Below are positions 17,656-26,303 of a stretch of 64,000 nt of DNA, piece by piece. Position numbers and translations under genes: made by a program. Every line of letters starts with the position of its first letter. The first letter of the stretch is position 1. The DNA comes from Pseudomonadota bacterium (GTDB taxonomy: Bacteria > Desulfobacterota > Desulfobulbia > Desulfobulbales > JAGXFP01): positions 1-64,000 of the forward strand of contig JAHJIQ010000016.1 of the NCBI GenBank assembly GCA_018823285.1, given 5' to 3'. The notes under the pieces were generated by a model. That model did not search any database. It was given only the letters and a program-made list of their open reading frames with translations, and was not told the origin of the DNA.

Positions 17656-17793
17656 TCAGACGGCGAGTCTGTAGCGACCTTTTGCCCGTCTGCTGCTGAT
17701 GACAGCTCTGCCGGATTTGGTTTTCATTCTGGCGCGGAATCCGTGAGTGCGGTGTCTTTTAAGATTGCTCGGCTGAAAAGTTCTCTTGCTCAT
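17656..17793 (-). CDS. rpmH: 50S ribosomal protein L34
   Basis: A 45-residue ribosomal protein, read from the minus strand: it begins [19 protein letters not shown] and ends GRYRLAV. All hallmarks of L34 are present, including the Arg/Lys-rich middle [10 protein letters not shown]. It is the first gene of the rpmH-rnpA-yidD-yidC-jag-mnmE cluster. A strong promoter lies 140-170 bp upstream. dnaA, often next to rpmH, is not here; hemA is upstream instead. Confidence 0.97.
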   Translation of the reverse strand: MSKRTFQPSNLKRHRTHGFRARMKTKSGRAVISSRRAKGRYRLAV

Positions 17794-17933
17794 GATACAC
17801 TTCCTTTAATATGTTCCTTTTTATTCCCAGGCCACGATCCTCAAGGAACGTTCTGTCGTATGTGTCTGAACCTGTGGCCAAAATGCCGGGTCTTGAGAGT
17901 GAGAAAGAGATGCCCCGGCCACCAAAACCAGCT

Positions 17934-17962
17934 AACATACCCACTTGCATGCATGATGTCAA
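17934..17962 (-). promoter_or_regulatory. Sigma-70 promoter for the rpmH operon
   Basis: Minus strand TTGACA and TATGTT with 17-bp spacing. It would start transcription about 134 bases ahead of rpmH, leaving a long leader, which could give room for regulation of the ribosomal gene. It lies in the gap downstream of hemA. Confidence 0.65.
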
Positions 17963-18008
17963 TAAAAACAGGGGAAGGATTTCGGAGAATTCTGCCGGGG
18001 GACAGCTT

Positions 18009-19307
18009 CTACAGACTCTCGGGATCATCCGTATCGCTGTCATCCAGAGCGAAGAGCTGGCGAACTAATGCCAAACGTTCTGACTTGTTTTCTTCATGCC
18101 CTTCCGATTTGAGATAGAGAATCGGGTTGTGAAGTAATTTGCCGATAATGGCATTGCCAAGTTTCTTAATGGATTCAATGGTTTCAGGAGAAGGGTCATC
18201 CATTTTGGCAAGTGTTCGAGCAACCTCTGATTCCCAGATCAGGCCGGCTTTTTTTCGGAGCGCCACAATGGTCGGCGTTATTTCCATGCCATCCAGCCAT
18301 TGCCTGAATTTCATGGTCTCTTCGGCTACTATCCTTTCGCCCTTCGCCGCTTCCTTGTCCCTTTCCGCCTTATTGATGTCGACCACATGCTTGAGATCGT
18401 CGATATCGTACAGATAAACGTTGTCGAGATCATTGATTTCGGGATCAAGATCACGAGGGACGGCAATATCGATCAGAAAGAGAGGCCGGTTCATCCGTTG
18501 TTTCATCACCGGTTTTACCTGATCGCGGAGAAGTACCAGATCAGTTGCTCCCGTCGAACTGATCAGGATATCCACGTCCTCCAGCTTGGTCAGGAGTTCA
18601 TCGAGACCTGCAGCGCTGCCGTTAAAACGCTTGGCAAGCTTGACGGCGTTTTCAAAGGTCCGGTTCACGACGACAACGTGATCTATTCCCTGGTTGATAA
18701 GATGTTCGGCGGCAAGTTCGGCCATTTCCCCTGCCCCGAGCAGCATCACGGTTTTCCCTTTCAGTTCTCCCAGGATCTTTTTCGCAAGTTCCACGGCGGC
18801 GAAGCTGATCGATACCGCACTGCCGCCGATATTGGTTTCGGTCCTGATTCGTTTGGCCACCGAGAAGGACTTATGGAGAAAGCGGTTGAGGATGGCGCCG
18901 GTACAATTTTTTTCCGAGGCTATCTTATAGGCCTGTTTCAGTTGTCCGAGGATTTGAGGTTCGCCGACGATCATTGAATCAAGGCTTGCGCCGACCCGGA
19001 AAAGATGTCTGACCGCATCATCTCCGGTGTGCAGATAACTGTATTTTTCCGATTCATCTTCAGAAAGCCCGGAATTACCGAAAAGAAAGCGGCGCATTGC
19101 CCTGCCGGTCTGATCGGGATGTTTACTGACGGAAATTATTTCAACCCGATTGCAGGTTGAAAGCATACAGCATTCAACACATCCCTCCAGAGACATCAAC
19201 TCCTTCAGGGGGAGAGGGTTGTCGCCGGAAAAGGCCATTTTTTCACGGATCTCTACCGGTGCGGTTTTATGGTTTAAACCGAGAATAAGAATGTTTTCAG
19301 CTTGCAT
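18009..19307 (-). CDS. hemA: Glutamyl-tRNA reductase
   Basis: First enzyme of C5 tetrapyrrole synthesis: it reduces glutamyl-tRNA to glutamate semialdehyde, which HemL (30340-31629) converts to aminolevulinate. The 432 aa contain the catalytic Cys in STCNRVEI (near residue 50), the MIVGEPQILGQLK signature and the NADPH-binding MLLGAGEMAELA. A typical C-terminal dimerisation helix follows. Its start overlaps the end of the ccsA-like gene by 11 bp, so the two are translationally linked. Confidence 0.97.
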   Translation of the reverse strand: MQAENILILGLNHKTAPVEIREKMAFSGDNPLPLKELMSLEGCVECCMLSTCNRVEIISVSKHPDQTGRAMRRFLFGNSGLSEDESEKYSYLHTGDDAVRHLFRVGASLDSMIVGEPQILGQLKQAYKIASEKNCTGAILNRFLHKSFSVAKRIRTETNIGGSAVSISFAAVELAKKILGELKGKTVMLLGAGEMAELAAEHLINQGIDHVVVVNRTFENAVKLAKRFNGSAAGLDELLTKLEDVDILISSTGATDLVLLRDQVKPVMKQRMNRPLFLIDIAVPRDLDPEINDLDNVYLYDIDDLKHVVDINKAERDKEAAKGERIVAEETMKFRQWLDGMEITPTIVALRKKAGLIWESEVARTLAKMDDPSPETIESIKKLGNAIIGKLLHNPILYLKSEGHEENKSERLALVRQLFALDDSDTDDPESL

Positions 19308-20115
19308 ATGAGTGAAGCCCGCCGACGATAAGAAAATTAACGCCCCAGAGAGTGAAGAGGGCAGCCAGAAATCCGATGATAGCCATGATGGCGGCCCGTC
19401 TCCTCCGCCAGCCTGCGGTGAAACGCAAGTGCAGAATCGCCGCGTAGAGAAACCAGGTGATCAGGGACCAGGTTTCTTTGGGGTCCCATTGCCAGTATGA
19501 ACCCCAGGCTTGTTTGGCCCAGATCGAACCGGTGATGATTCCGAGGGTCAACAGCGGAAAACCGGTCGCCAGACTGTAACGGTTGAGGTTGTCAAGGGCT
19601 TCCAGAGAAGGAAGCCTGCTGTAAAAAAGACCGAATCGCTTGTTTTTAATTTCTCTTTCCTGCAGCAGATACATGATGCCGCCACTGAAGGCGAGAGCCA
19701 GAAAACCGTTGGCAAGGATTGCGATACTTGCATGCACGGGAAGCCAGAGACTCTGCAGCGCAGGGGGCAGTTCGGAAAACTGCTGGGAAGAAAGCGCGGC
19801 AACCAGCATCAGTGCGGTGATGACCGGGCTGACAAACACTCCGAAATTTTTCACCTTGTATCGCCAGCGATAGGAAAGATAACCCCAGGTCACAGCCAGG
19901 GCAAAAAAGGAAACCGCTTCATGATTACTGGTTATGGGGGTGTGTCCTGAAATAATATAACGGCCGATGGTGTAGCCGAGATGGGCGATTCCGGCAACGA
20001 TCATGCTGTATCTGGCAAGGAGTCTCAGCCGCTCATTCTGGTTGAAGAAAAAAACCGTATACGTGGCGGTCGTGAACAGGTAGATCAGAAAGGTGAGCTG
20101 GAAAAGTAAGGTCAT
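19297..20115 (-). CDS. Cytochrome c biogenesis protein of the CcsA/ResC family
   Basis: Integral membrane protein of 272 aa with about eight hydrophobic helices. It carries the heme-handling WGSYWQWDPKETWSL motif (near residue 208) and conserved His residues flanking it. CcsA-type proteins move heme across the membrane for c-type cytochrome maturation (system II) together with a CcsB/ResB partner, which is not visible here. Similar proteins encoded next to hemA have also been called HemX and are proposed to affect HemA levels. The direct overlap with hemA fits either role. Confidence 0.88.
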   Translation of the reverse strand: MTLLFQLTFLIYLFTTATYTVFFFNQNERLRLLARYSMIVAGIAHLGYTIGRYIISGHTPITSNHEAVSFFALAVTWGYLSYRWRYKVKNFGVFVSPVITALMLVAALSSQQFSELPPALQSLWLPVHASIAILANGFLALAFSGGIMYLLQEREIKNKRFGLFYSRLPSLEALDNLNRYSLATGFPLLTLGIITGSIWAKQAWGSYWQWDPKETWSLITWFLYAAILHLRFTAGWRRRRAAIMAIIGFLAALFTLWGVNFLIVGGLHSYAS

Positions 20116-20178
20116 TTTGTAGCTCCTGCAAAGGAGGATTTTAGCAAGACTGAAGCTGCCGGGTTTTTATGGGCCGTA

Positions 20179-20877
20179 TTAATTGCTTTTAGCGCATCCT
20201 GAACATTCTATCATGTTTTTTATCCGGTTTAAACACTCCTGATCAATAACGTCCCCCAGAACATTTTCCAGATGGTCCCTGATCAAATCCCAGTTCCCAT
20301 TTTTAATCCAGATCGGGAAATTATCATGAAGGATGTCATTGAAAACATCCCTGTTGCTCTCATGGGCTTGACCGCGGCTTAAGACAACCGGTCGCAATAA
20401 TCCGAGAATGTCGGCAAGCACCCCGTACTCCGGACCGATCTCTTTTTCCAGTTTCTTGCGAAGCAGCCGGGCCAGGGCGGGACTTTTTCCTCCGGTGGAA
20501 ACAGAAACGGCAAGCTCGTTGCGGCTGACAGTTGCCGGCAGAATAAAATTACATCTCTCGGGAACATCGGCAACGTTCACCAGAATCCCTTTTTCTTCTG
20601 CCTCGTTGTATACTTCTGCCTGGGCATTTTCGTCGTCGGTTGCCGCGATCACCAGAAAGGCGCCGTCAAGATCACCTTTCAGATAGTTTTTTTTCTTACA
20701 GCCGATGAGCCCCTCTCTCACCAGAGTTTCCAGTTCATCGGTCAATTCAGGACTGATGACCACAACCTGGCCGCCGCATTCAAGCAGCCCTTTGACTTTC
20801 CGTGCGGCGACCTTTCCTCCGCCGATAACCACGCAGCGGCGTCCTGATATCTTGAGGTTTATCGGAAAATAATTCAT
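20179..20877 (-). CDS. Precorrin-2 dehydrogenase / sirohydrochlorin ferrochelatase-like protein
   Basis: Protein of 232 aa matching the N-terminal half of CysG and yeast Met8p. It has the NAD-binding VVIGGGKVAARKVKGLLECG, the IAATDDENAQ segment and the CNFILPATVSRNELAVSVSTGGKSPALA signature around the active Asp/Ser. It oxidises precorrin-2 to sirohydrochlorin and may insert iron for siroheme (sulfite/nitrite reductase) or feed heme through the alternative heme pathway of sulfate reducers. The C-terminal 60 residues with CSGC are unusual. It heads the run into ccsA and hemA. Confidence 0.9.
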   Translation of the reverse strand: MNYFPINLKISGRRCVVIGGGKVAARKVKGLLECGGQVVVISPELTDELETLVREGLIGCKKKNYLKGDLDGAFLVIAATDDENAQAEVYNEAEEKGILVNVADVPERCNFILPATVSRNELAVSVSTGGKSPALARLLRKKLEKEIGPEYGVLADILGLLRPVVLSRGQAHESNRDVFNDILHDNFPIWIKNGNWDLIRDHLENVLGDVIDQECLNRIKNMIECSGCAKSN

Positions 20878-20989
20878 AATATCAGTGCATTACGGTTAAA
20901 TTGGTCGTCTGTCAAATAGTTTGTCTAGTGCGGCCCGGGATGTTTAATAGCATAGATGTTTCTGCTTCTCAACCATGAGAGACAAGCGG

Positions 20990-21043
20990 GCAGCAAAAAT
21001 GCATGAAAAAACACTTTTGCTGCAGTAGATTATGCAGCAAAAG
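20990..21043. repeat. Three copies of a 9-base arm that can form two alternative hairpins
   Basis: GCAGCAAAA (20990-20998), its inverse TTTTGCTGC (21015-21023) and GCAGCAAAA again (21034-21042) are arranged so that the middle arm can pair with either flank. It lies between the divergent siroheme gene and yjbQ, 33 bp before the yjbQ start. Confidence 0.75.
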
Positions 21044-21075
21044 TTACATGGAAAAGAAGATCTCGGAGGCACAGG

Positions 21076-21471
21076 ATGCAAACAGGTAAATTCAATATCG
21101 GCACCTCGTCGCAAATGGTATTTGTTGATATCACCGCCGAGATCAGTCAAGCGATCTCGGGTTCCGGGATTACAGACGGGCTCTGCTGTATTTACAATCC
21201 CCATACAACAGCGGGGCTCACCATCAACGAAGGGGCGGATCCGGATGTTCAGGACGACATGGTCGGAGCGCTGCAGAAGATCGTACCGATGAATTATCCT
21301 TACCGACATATGGAGGGAAACTCTCCGGCCCATATCATGGCTTCCTTAATGGGAAGTTCGGTGATGGTTATTATTGAAAAGGGCAAGCCGGTGCTGGGCA
21401 CCTGGCAGAAGATATTTTTCTGTGAGTTCGACGGGCCGAGGACCCGGAAAATTTTCTGGAAGATTCTCTGA
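21076..21471 (+). CDS. yjbQ: YjbQ family protein (UPF0047, secondary thiamin-phosphate synthase-like)
   Basis: Protein of 131 aa, the usual length of the family. The core CCIYNPHTTAGLTINEGADPDV holds the conserved His and Asp, followed by NSPAHIMASLMGSSV and LGTWQKIFFCEFDGPR, all diagnostic. Members can show weak thiamin-phosphate synthase activity; the physiological role is uncertain. GGAGG precedes the ATG by 8 bases. It has its own leader with a three-armed repeat. Confidence 0.93.
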   Translation: MQTGKFNIGTSSQMVFVDITAEISQAISGSGITDGLCCIYNPHTTAGLTINEGADPDVQDDMVGALQKIVPMNYPYRHMEGNSPAHIMASLMGSSVMVIIEKGKPVLGTWQKIFFCEFDGPRTRKIFWKIL

Positions 21472-21573
21472 TGGAGGCCACCGGAACCTCAGGGTGATCA
21501 GAACACTTGGAGTTGTCATGCAGCTTGAGATTACGACAGAGAAATCCGACCAGACCGGTTTTCGGTGGTGTCG

Positions 21574-22305
21574 TCATTTTCTGAGATGTGCCAGTTCCAG
21601 CTGGCGAACATATTTAAGGAGTGCTTCCTCTTCTTTTTTATCCGGGAAAAACATGATTCCGGCATAATGGAGGTTCAACTCTTCGGCAAAGGCGATTCTG
21701 ACAACCTCAGCATCTTTTACTTTCAGACAGTTTTCATCACCCGGAGGTGAGCCGGATTTTTCTTTTCCTTCGCGGATACAGATATTCTGCAATTTGTCAC
21801 CGACATCAAACACCTGGACTCTCTTGCGGAAAATCATAATTCCGCTGCCGCTGATATCCTTTGCTGCAAACCCGCTTTTATTTTCTCCCCGATGGGTCAT
21901 TGAGACCATCACTCCGCTGGGCAGCTCGACCCGGAAATGATTTCGCCGCTGCAGCTTGAACAGCTCGACCGGAAAGCTGGTAATGATGGAATCTTTTGTT
22001 CTGGCAAGGATCTGAACGGCATAGTGGTTCATCAGGTTGCTCTCATCCCTGAAATTGACCACAATTTTGCCGCTGATTTTTGCAGGCCAGTCAACGGGCA
22101 GGTCAATGATCAGCTTTTCGCTGTCAAAATCTACCAGAACGGTGTTCCCTGACTGATAGTCCTTCCGGATCAGGGAGATAAACCTTCGTGTTTCCTTGAG
22201 TCGTTGCAGTGAGTATTCGATAATCCTGCGGGACCTGGTTTTCTGGTATCCCAGTTCGTCCTGGACCCAGCCGATCATGATTATGTTTGATTTGTTATCG
22301 GCCAT
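21574..22305 (-). CDS. YcgR-like PilZ-domain c-di-GMP effector
   Basis: Protein of 243 aa. The first half (about 1-120) resembles the YcgR flagellar-brake domain (a beta barrel ending in ILARTKDSIITSFP). The second half is a PilZ domain starting with the c-di-GMP-binding LQRRNHFRVELPS (RR..xR) and DISGSGIMI (D/NxSxxG), both intact. It is predicted to bind cyclic di-GMP and adjust motility or envelope functions. No flagellar gene is nearby. It is transcribed divergently from the small gene at 22406. Confidence 0.9.
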   Translation of the reverse strand: MADNKSNIIMIGWVQDELGYQKTRSRRIIEYSLQRLKETRRFISLIRKDYQSGNTVLVDFDSEKLIIDLPVDWPAKISGKIVVNFRDESNLMNHYAVQILARTKDSIITSFPVELFKLQRRNHFRVELPSGVMVSMTHRGENKSGFAAKDISGSGIMIFRKRVQVFDVGDKLQNICIREGKEKSGSPPGDENCLKVKDAEVVRIAFAEELNLHYAGIMFFPDKKEEEALLKYVRQLELAHLRK

Positions 22306-22405
22306 CTGCTAAACGTTCAGTTTTCGCTCTCTGCATTAATTGAGTATATCGCCTGTGATTTATTCACAAGTTTCAACATTTACATGAAATTAAAGGGGCT
22401 CTGTC

Positions 22406-22675
22406 ATGACCGATGACCTTCAAGCTTCCGGTAGTACTCCTGCAACCGATATCGCATTTGGCTTCAACCGGGAAACTGATGAAGCCTCTCTGCAAATGTT
22501 TATCACCAGATTTGCAGATCGGGAGCTGCTCACGGTGCTTTTACCCAGGCTGAATGATACCGATATTATAGATATTGTCGACCTTCTTTCCGGTCAGATG
22601 AAAAAACATCTTTCAGAAAAAGAGTATCACCGTCTGTTTTTGGCCGACAAAGGGCCTCTGGCGGATAGTATTTGA
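22406..22675 (+). CDS. Small cytoplasmic protein, unknown
   Basis: Protein of 89 aa, acidic, with a helical C-terminal half (ELLTVLLPRLNDTDIIDIVDLLSGQMKKHLS). I do not recognise the family. It has a good ribosome-binding sequence (AAGGGG, 8 bases before the ATG) and is followed after 55 bp by the UbiD-like gene, which suggests a shared transcript. Confidence 0.62.
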   Translation: MTDDLQASGSTPATDIAFGFNRETDEASLQMFITRFADRELLTVLLPRLNDTDIIDIVDLLSGQMKKHLSEKEYHRLFLADKGPLADSI

Positions 22676-22730
22676 CCATAATAGCAGACAATTTCCACAT
22701 CTGTATAGATAAACGTAGAGGGAATTCAAT

Positions 22731-24506
22731 ATGGGCATGAAAACAATCAGAGATCTTCGTGCGTTCCTTGATGTTCTCCGTAAAGAAGGAGAACTGCTTG
22801 AAGTTGAGGTTGCAGTAGACCCGTATCTTGAAATCGCCGAAATTCATCGCCGGGTCATTGCTCTGAACGGACCGGCGTTACTCTTCAAAAATGTTCGCGG
22901 AAGCAGTTTCCCGGTCGTCACCAATCTGTTCGGTTCAAAGCGCCGTCTGGAGCTTGCATTTGGCCGGCGCCCCCTTGATTTTGTTGCCGATCTGGTCCGG
23001 ACGATGGAAGATCTTTCTCCTTCTCTGGGCAAGCTCTGGTCCATGCGGGCAATTATCCGGCAGGCGACCAGGATAGGATTGAAAACGGTCAAAGACGCTC
23101 CGATTCTGGAATCAAGAATGTCTCCACCAAGGCTTACCGAGCTGCCGATGCTTACCTCCTGGGAAACCGATGGTGGTCCTTTTGTCACCCTGCCGCTTGT
23201 TTATACCGAGCACCCCGAGGGGCGCGGTCATAATCTCGGGATGTACCGGATTCACCGTTTTGATGATGAAACCACCGGTATTCATTGGCAGATCCATAAA
23301 GGCGGCGGGTTTCACTACCATGAAGCGGAAAAGAGAAATCAGAGTCTGCCTGTATCGCTCTTTATCGGCGGCCCCCCGGCCCTGATGATGGCGGCGATTG
23401 CCCCTTTGCCTGAGAACATTCCTGAACTGATGCTTGCTTCTCTTCTGATGGGGGAGAAGCTGCCCATGGTCAAGGATCCGCTGGGTGGGCATTCCATTCC
23501 TGCTTTTGTTGAATTCGCCGCCAAAGGCACTGTGCCGCCACATATGCGCAGGCCGGAAGGCCCTTTCGGGGATCACTACGGATACAATTCTCTCCAGCAC
23601 CCCTACCCTGTTTTTCATGTTGACCGGTTGTATCATCGCCGGGATGCCATCTATCCTGCAACTGTTGTCGGGCGGCCCAGACAGGAAGATTTTTATATTG
23701 GTGATTTCCTTCAGGATCTCCTGTCGCCTCTTTTTCCTCTGGTGATGAGCGGAGTAAAGCAGTTGAAGACTTTCGGCGAGGCTGGTTTTCACTGTCTGGC
23801 AGCAGCTCGGGTCAATGATCGCTACCCGCGGGAGGCGTTTGCGAGTGGCCTGCGGATCCTCGGGGAAGGCCAATTGTCTCTAACCAAGTTTCTGATTCTG
23901 ACCGATGGTGATCTGGATGTTGGAGATTTCACGAAACTCTGGGTTCATGTGCTGGAGAGGGTCAACTGGCAGACCGATCTTTTTGTCTTTGCCAATGTTT
24001 CCCAGGATACCCTTGATTACACCGGGCCTTCGGTTAATAAGGGTTCAAAGGCAATGCTGATGGGTCTTGGCAAGGAGCCACTCCGGCCCTTGCCGCAATC
24101 ATTCACGGGTGAATTGCCCTCAGGCTGCAGTAATCCGGAAGTCTATCTGCCGGGGACCCTTGTTGTTCAGGGGGGCAGCTATAAATATGATCCTGAGCTT
24201 GCTGGAAGGCTTGCTGCGCATGATTCATTGGCCGACTGGCCGTTTGTTCTGCTGGTCGACAGTACTCGGGCAGCAACGTCAAGTCTCCAGGAGTTCATCT
24301 GGACCCTGTTTACCCGCTTTGAACCTGCCGCGGATATTTATGCAGCTTCTTCTTCGGTCAACAGGTTTCATGTCGGTCTCAAGCCACCGCTGGTCATTGA
24401 TTGCCGGATGAAGCCGTGGTATCCGCATATTCTTGAGGTTGACGACGCGACCCGGAGTAAAGTCGATGCCAAGTTTCTGGATATTATGCCTCCCAGATGG
24501 AGATGA
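22731..24506 (+). CDS. UbiD-family prenylated-FMN-dependent decarboxylase
   Basis: Enzyme of 591 aa with the full UbiD layout. The N-terminal IRDLRAFLDVLRKEGEL, the metal/prFMN-binding GIHWQIHKGGG region, and the RPEGPFGDHYGY motif (near residue 275, carrying the conserved Glu of the E-R-E triad) are present. Its length and N-terminal style match the long 'menaquinone biosynthesis decarboxylase' type better than classic 490-residue UbiD, but the substrate cannot be fixed. No ubiX-like flavin prenyltransferase is in the window. GAGGG precedes the start; a second in-frame ATG is at 22737. Confidence 0.87.
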   Translation: MGMKTIRDLRAFLDVLRKEGELLEVEVAVDPYLEIAEIHRRVIALNGPALLFKNVRGSSFPVVTNLFGSKRRLELAFGRRPLDFVADLVRTMEDLSPSLGKLWSMRAIIRQATRIGLKTVKDAPILESRMSPPRLTELPMLTSWETDGGPFVTLPLVYTEHPEGRGHNLGMYRIHRFDDETTGIHWQIHKGGGFHYHEAEKRNQSLPVSLFIGGPPALMMAAIAPLPENIPELMLASLLMGEKLPMVKDPLGGHSIPAFVEFAAKGTVPPHMRRPEGPFGDHYGYNSLQHPYPVFHVDRLYHRRDAIYPATVVGRPRQEDFYIGDFLQDLLSPLFPLVMSGVKQLKTFGEAGFHCLAAARVNDRYPREAFASGLRILGEGQLSLTKFLILTDGDLDVGDFTKLWVHVLERVNWQTDLFVFANVSQDTLDYTGPSVNKGSKAMLMGLGKEPLRPLPQSFTGELPSGCSNPEVYLPGTLVVQGGSYKYDPELAGRLAAHDSLADWPFVLLVDSTRAATSSLQEFIWTLFTRFEPAADIYAASSSVNRFHVGLKPPLVIDCRMKPWYPHILEVDDATRSKVDAKFLDIMPPRWR

Positions 24507-24592
24507 GCGGGTGTTTGATACGCTGGAGTCGGCGGCCTGCCGTTTTCCGCAGAATTTGTTAATGCTTGACGCTTCCTGTGCCGAAAGATAGA

Positions 24593-25066
24593 ATGAATAC
24601 AGATAAACAAGCACAGGTAATTGAGATGAAAATTAATGAACTGCAACATGGGCAGCTGATCCGAGGAAGGTCTGGAAAGTCAGGGGATACCGGGAGTACT
24701 ATAGACTTCAGGTCTCTGCTGGAAAGCAAGCTCCATGCCCCTGTTTCAGCTGATCCGGTCAGCGGTGTTGTCCCGATTAGTCCGATGCCTGAAGAAGGGA
24801 TGGCATCGCTACGTCTTGATGGCCTTGCGGTGACCGAATCAGCCATAGAGCATCTGGAACAATACAGTGCCGCCCTTTCCGACACCACTCTTTCTCCCCG
24901 TGATCTTGAACCATTCGTTTCGTCACTTGAAGAAGAAACTCTCGCCCTTCTTGAAATACGGAGTCATTTTTCTGAAGATGACACTCTGGCCATATTACTT
25001 GATCGTGTTGCTACAGTTACTTATCTTGAAACGGTTAAATTCCGGCGTGGTGATTATTCCTTCTGA
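24593..25066 (+). CDS. Conserved-looking protein of unknown function
   Basis: About 157 aa, mostly helical in its second half (ESAIEHLEQYSAALSD, then LEPFVSSLEEETLALLEIRSHF) and ending in RRGDYSF. The first 60 residues look disordered. This pattern of an N-terminal flexible region and a compact helical end resembles small proteins seen near flagellar or secretion genes, but I cannot name it. Start is ambiguous: ATG 24593 or ATG 24626 (MKINEL), which has a better upstream AGG. It lies 19 bp before rluB. Confidence 0.6.
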   Translation: MNTDKQAQVIEMKINELQHGQLIRGRSGKSGDTGSTIDFRSLLESKLHAPVSADPVSGVVPISPMPEEGMASLRLDGLAVTESAIEHLEQYSAALSDTTLSPRDLEPFVSSLEEETLALLEIRSHFSEDDTLAILLDRVATVTYLETVKFRRGDYSF

Positions 25067-25084
25067 TTTTTTCCCTGACGTCCC

Positions 25085-25792
25085 ATGAATGAGAGGCTGC
25101 AAAAGATCCTTGCCTCGGCAGGTATTTGTTCGCGTCGTCAGGCCGAAAAATATATCCTTTCCGGCCGGGTTGCGGTTGATGGAGAGGTTGTAACCTCTCT
25201 CGGCACCAAAGCTGATCCAGGCCTTCAGAACATCGAGTTTGACGGCCACCCTCTTTCATCTCCAGATAAAATCTGTATCCTGTTGCACAAACCCAGAGGT
25301 TTTGTCACGACCATGAGTGATCCTCAGGGGCGACCCACCGTAACGACACTTCTCAAAGGTCTTAAATCCAGGGTGTACCCAGTCGGCAGACTTGATCTTG
25401 ATACTTCCGGAGCCCTTCTTCTAACCAACGATGGAGACCTTGCCCAGCGGCTTCTACACCCGAGCAACGAGATCAATAGAACCTATGATGCACTTGTCAG
25501 GGGGGTTCCTGCCGGAAAAGATCTGCAGCGCCTTGCGAGAGGCATCATGCTCGAAGGAAGAAAAACCTGGCCTGCTGATCTTGAAGTACTTCATCAGACC
25601 CCGCATGAAACTCTGATCCGAATTGTTATTCATGAGGGCCGGAAACGACAGGTTCGGAAAATTTTTGCCGCGATCGGTCACCCGGTCAAGGAGCTTAAAA
25701 GGGTGGCTTATGGGGGTTTGTGGCTTGAGAATATTCCGGAGGGCAAGTACCGGCTGCTGACCCAAAATGACATCCGAAAACTGTTTATTTGA
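25085..25792 (+). CDS. rluB: Pseudouridine synthase RluB type
   Basis: 23S rRNA pseudouridine synthase of 235 aa. An S4 domain (MNERLQKILASAGICSRRQAEKYI...) precedes the catalytic domain, whose active Asp lies in VGRLDLDTSGALLLTNDGDL (near residue 105). The LHPSNEINRTYD and VIHEGRKRQVRKIF segments complete the RsuA/RluB signature. The protein is at the short end of the RluB range and lacks a long basic tail, so RluE/RluF-like specificity is not excluded. Confidence 0.93.
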   Translation: MNERLQKILASAGICSRRQAEKYILSGRVAVDGEVVTSLGTKADPGLQNIEFDGHPLSSPDKICILLHKPRGFVTTMSDPQGRPTVTTLLKGLKSRVYPVGRLDLDTSGALLLTNDGDLAQRLLHPSNEINRTYDALVRGVPAGKDLQRLARGIMLEGRKTWPADLEVLHQTPHETLIRIVIHEGRKRQVRKIFAAIGHPVKELKRVAYGGLWLENIPEGKYRLLTQNDIRKLFI

Positions 25793-25800
25793 AAAAACTC

Positions 25801-25828
25801 TTTACATTCGATTACTTACAAGTATATA
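25801..25828 (+). promoter_or_regulatory. Candidate sigma-70 promoter for the HU gene
   Basis: TTTACA and TATATA with 16-bp spacing, at the start of the 212-bp AT-rich gap after rluB. The HU/IHF gene begins 177 bp further on, so a long leader is implied. Confidence 0.4.
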
Positions 25829-26004
25829 GTAAAAAATTGGAGATTATCTCTGTCAGGAGATACCAAGTTTTTTCAAATAGTTAGGTGTTGTTCGAAGAGA
25901 CGGGAGACTTTTCGGATGATATTTGGTTACTTTCTGTTGTCCTGTATTCTTTACTGGGCAACGGGAGTAAAATATTTGGTAAGGACTCATAAGGGTAAGG
26001 AGAC

Positions 26005-26286
26005 ATGAACAAGTCGCAAATGATCGAAGCGCTGGCACAGGAGGTAGACCTGCCTCTTCGCGAGGCAAGTCCGATCACCAACACGATTCTCGAAACCATG
26101 ATTGAAGCATTGGCGGTAGGCGACAGTATCGAGATTCGCGGGTTCGGCAGTTTTGTGGTCAAGGAGTATGAATCTTACACCGGCCGCAATCCGAAAACGG
26201 GTGACAGCATTAAGGTCCCGCCGAAGAAACTGCCTTTCTTCAAAGTGGGCAAGGAATTGAAGGAAAAAGTAAATACAGGCGTTTGA
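26005..26286 (+). CDS. HU/IHF-type DNA-binding protein
   Basis: Histone-like protein of 93 aa that bends DNA. It has the HU fold: N-terminal helices (NKSQMIEALAQEVDLPLREA), the strand segment IEIRGFGSFVVKEYESYTGRNPKTGDSIKVPPK with the DNA-arm Pro, and PFFKVGKELK at the end. Sequence detail is closer to IHF-beta/HU-like proteins of Desulfobacterota than to E. coli HU. AAGGAG precedes the ATG. It converges on rimO. Confidence 0.93.
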   Translation: MNKSQMIEALAQEVDLPLREASPITNTILETMIEALAVGDSIEIRGFGSFVVKEYESYTGRNPKTGDSIKVPPKKLPFFKVGKELKEKVNTGV

Positions 26287-26303
26287 GAGGCCCGTCCTTT
26301 TGT

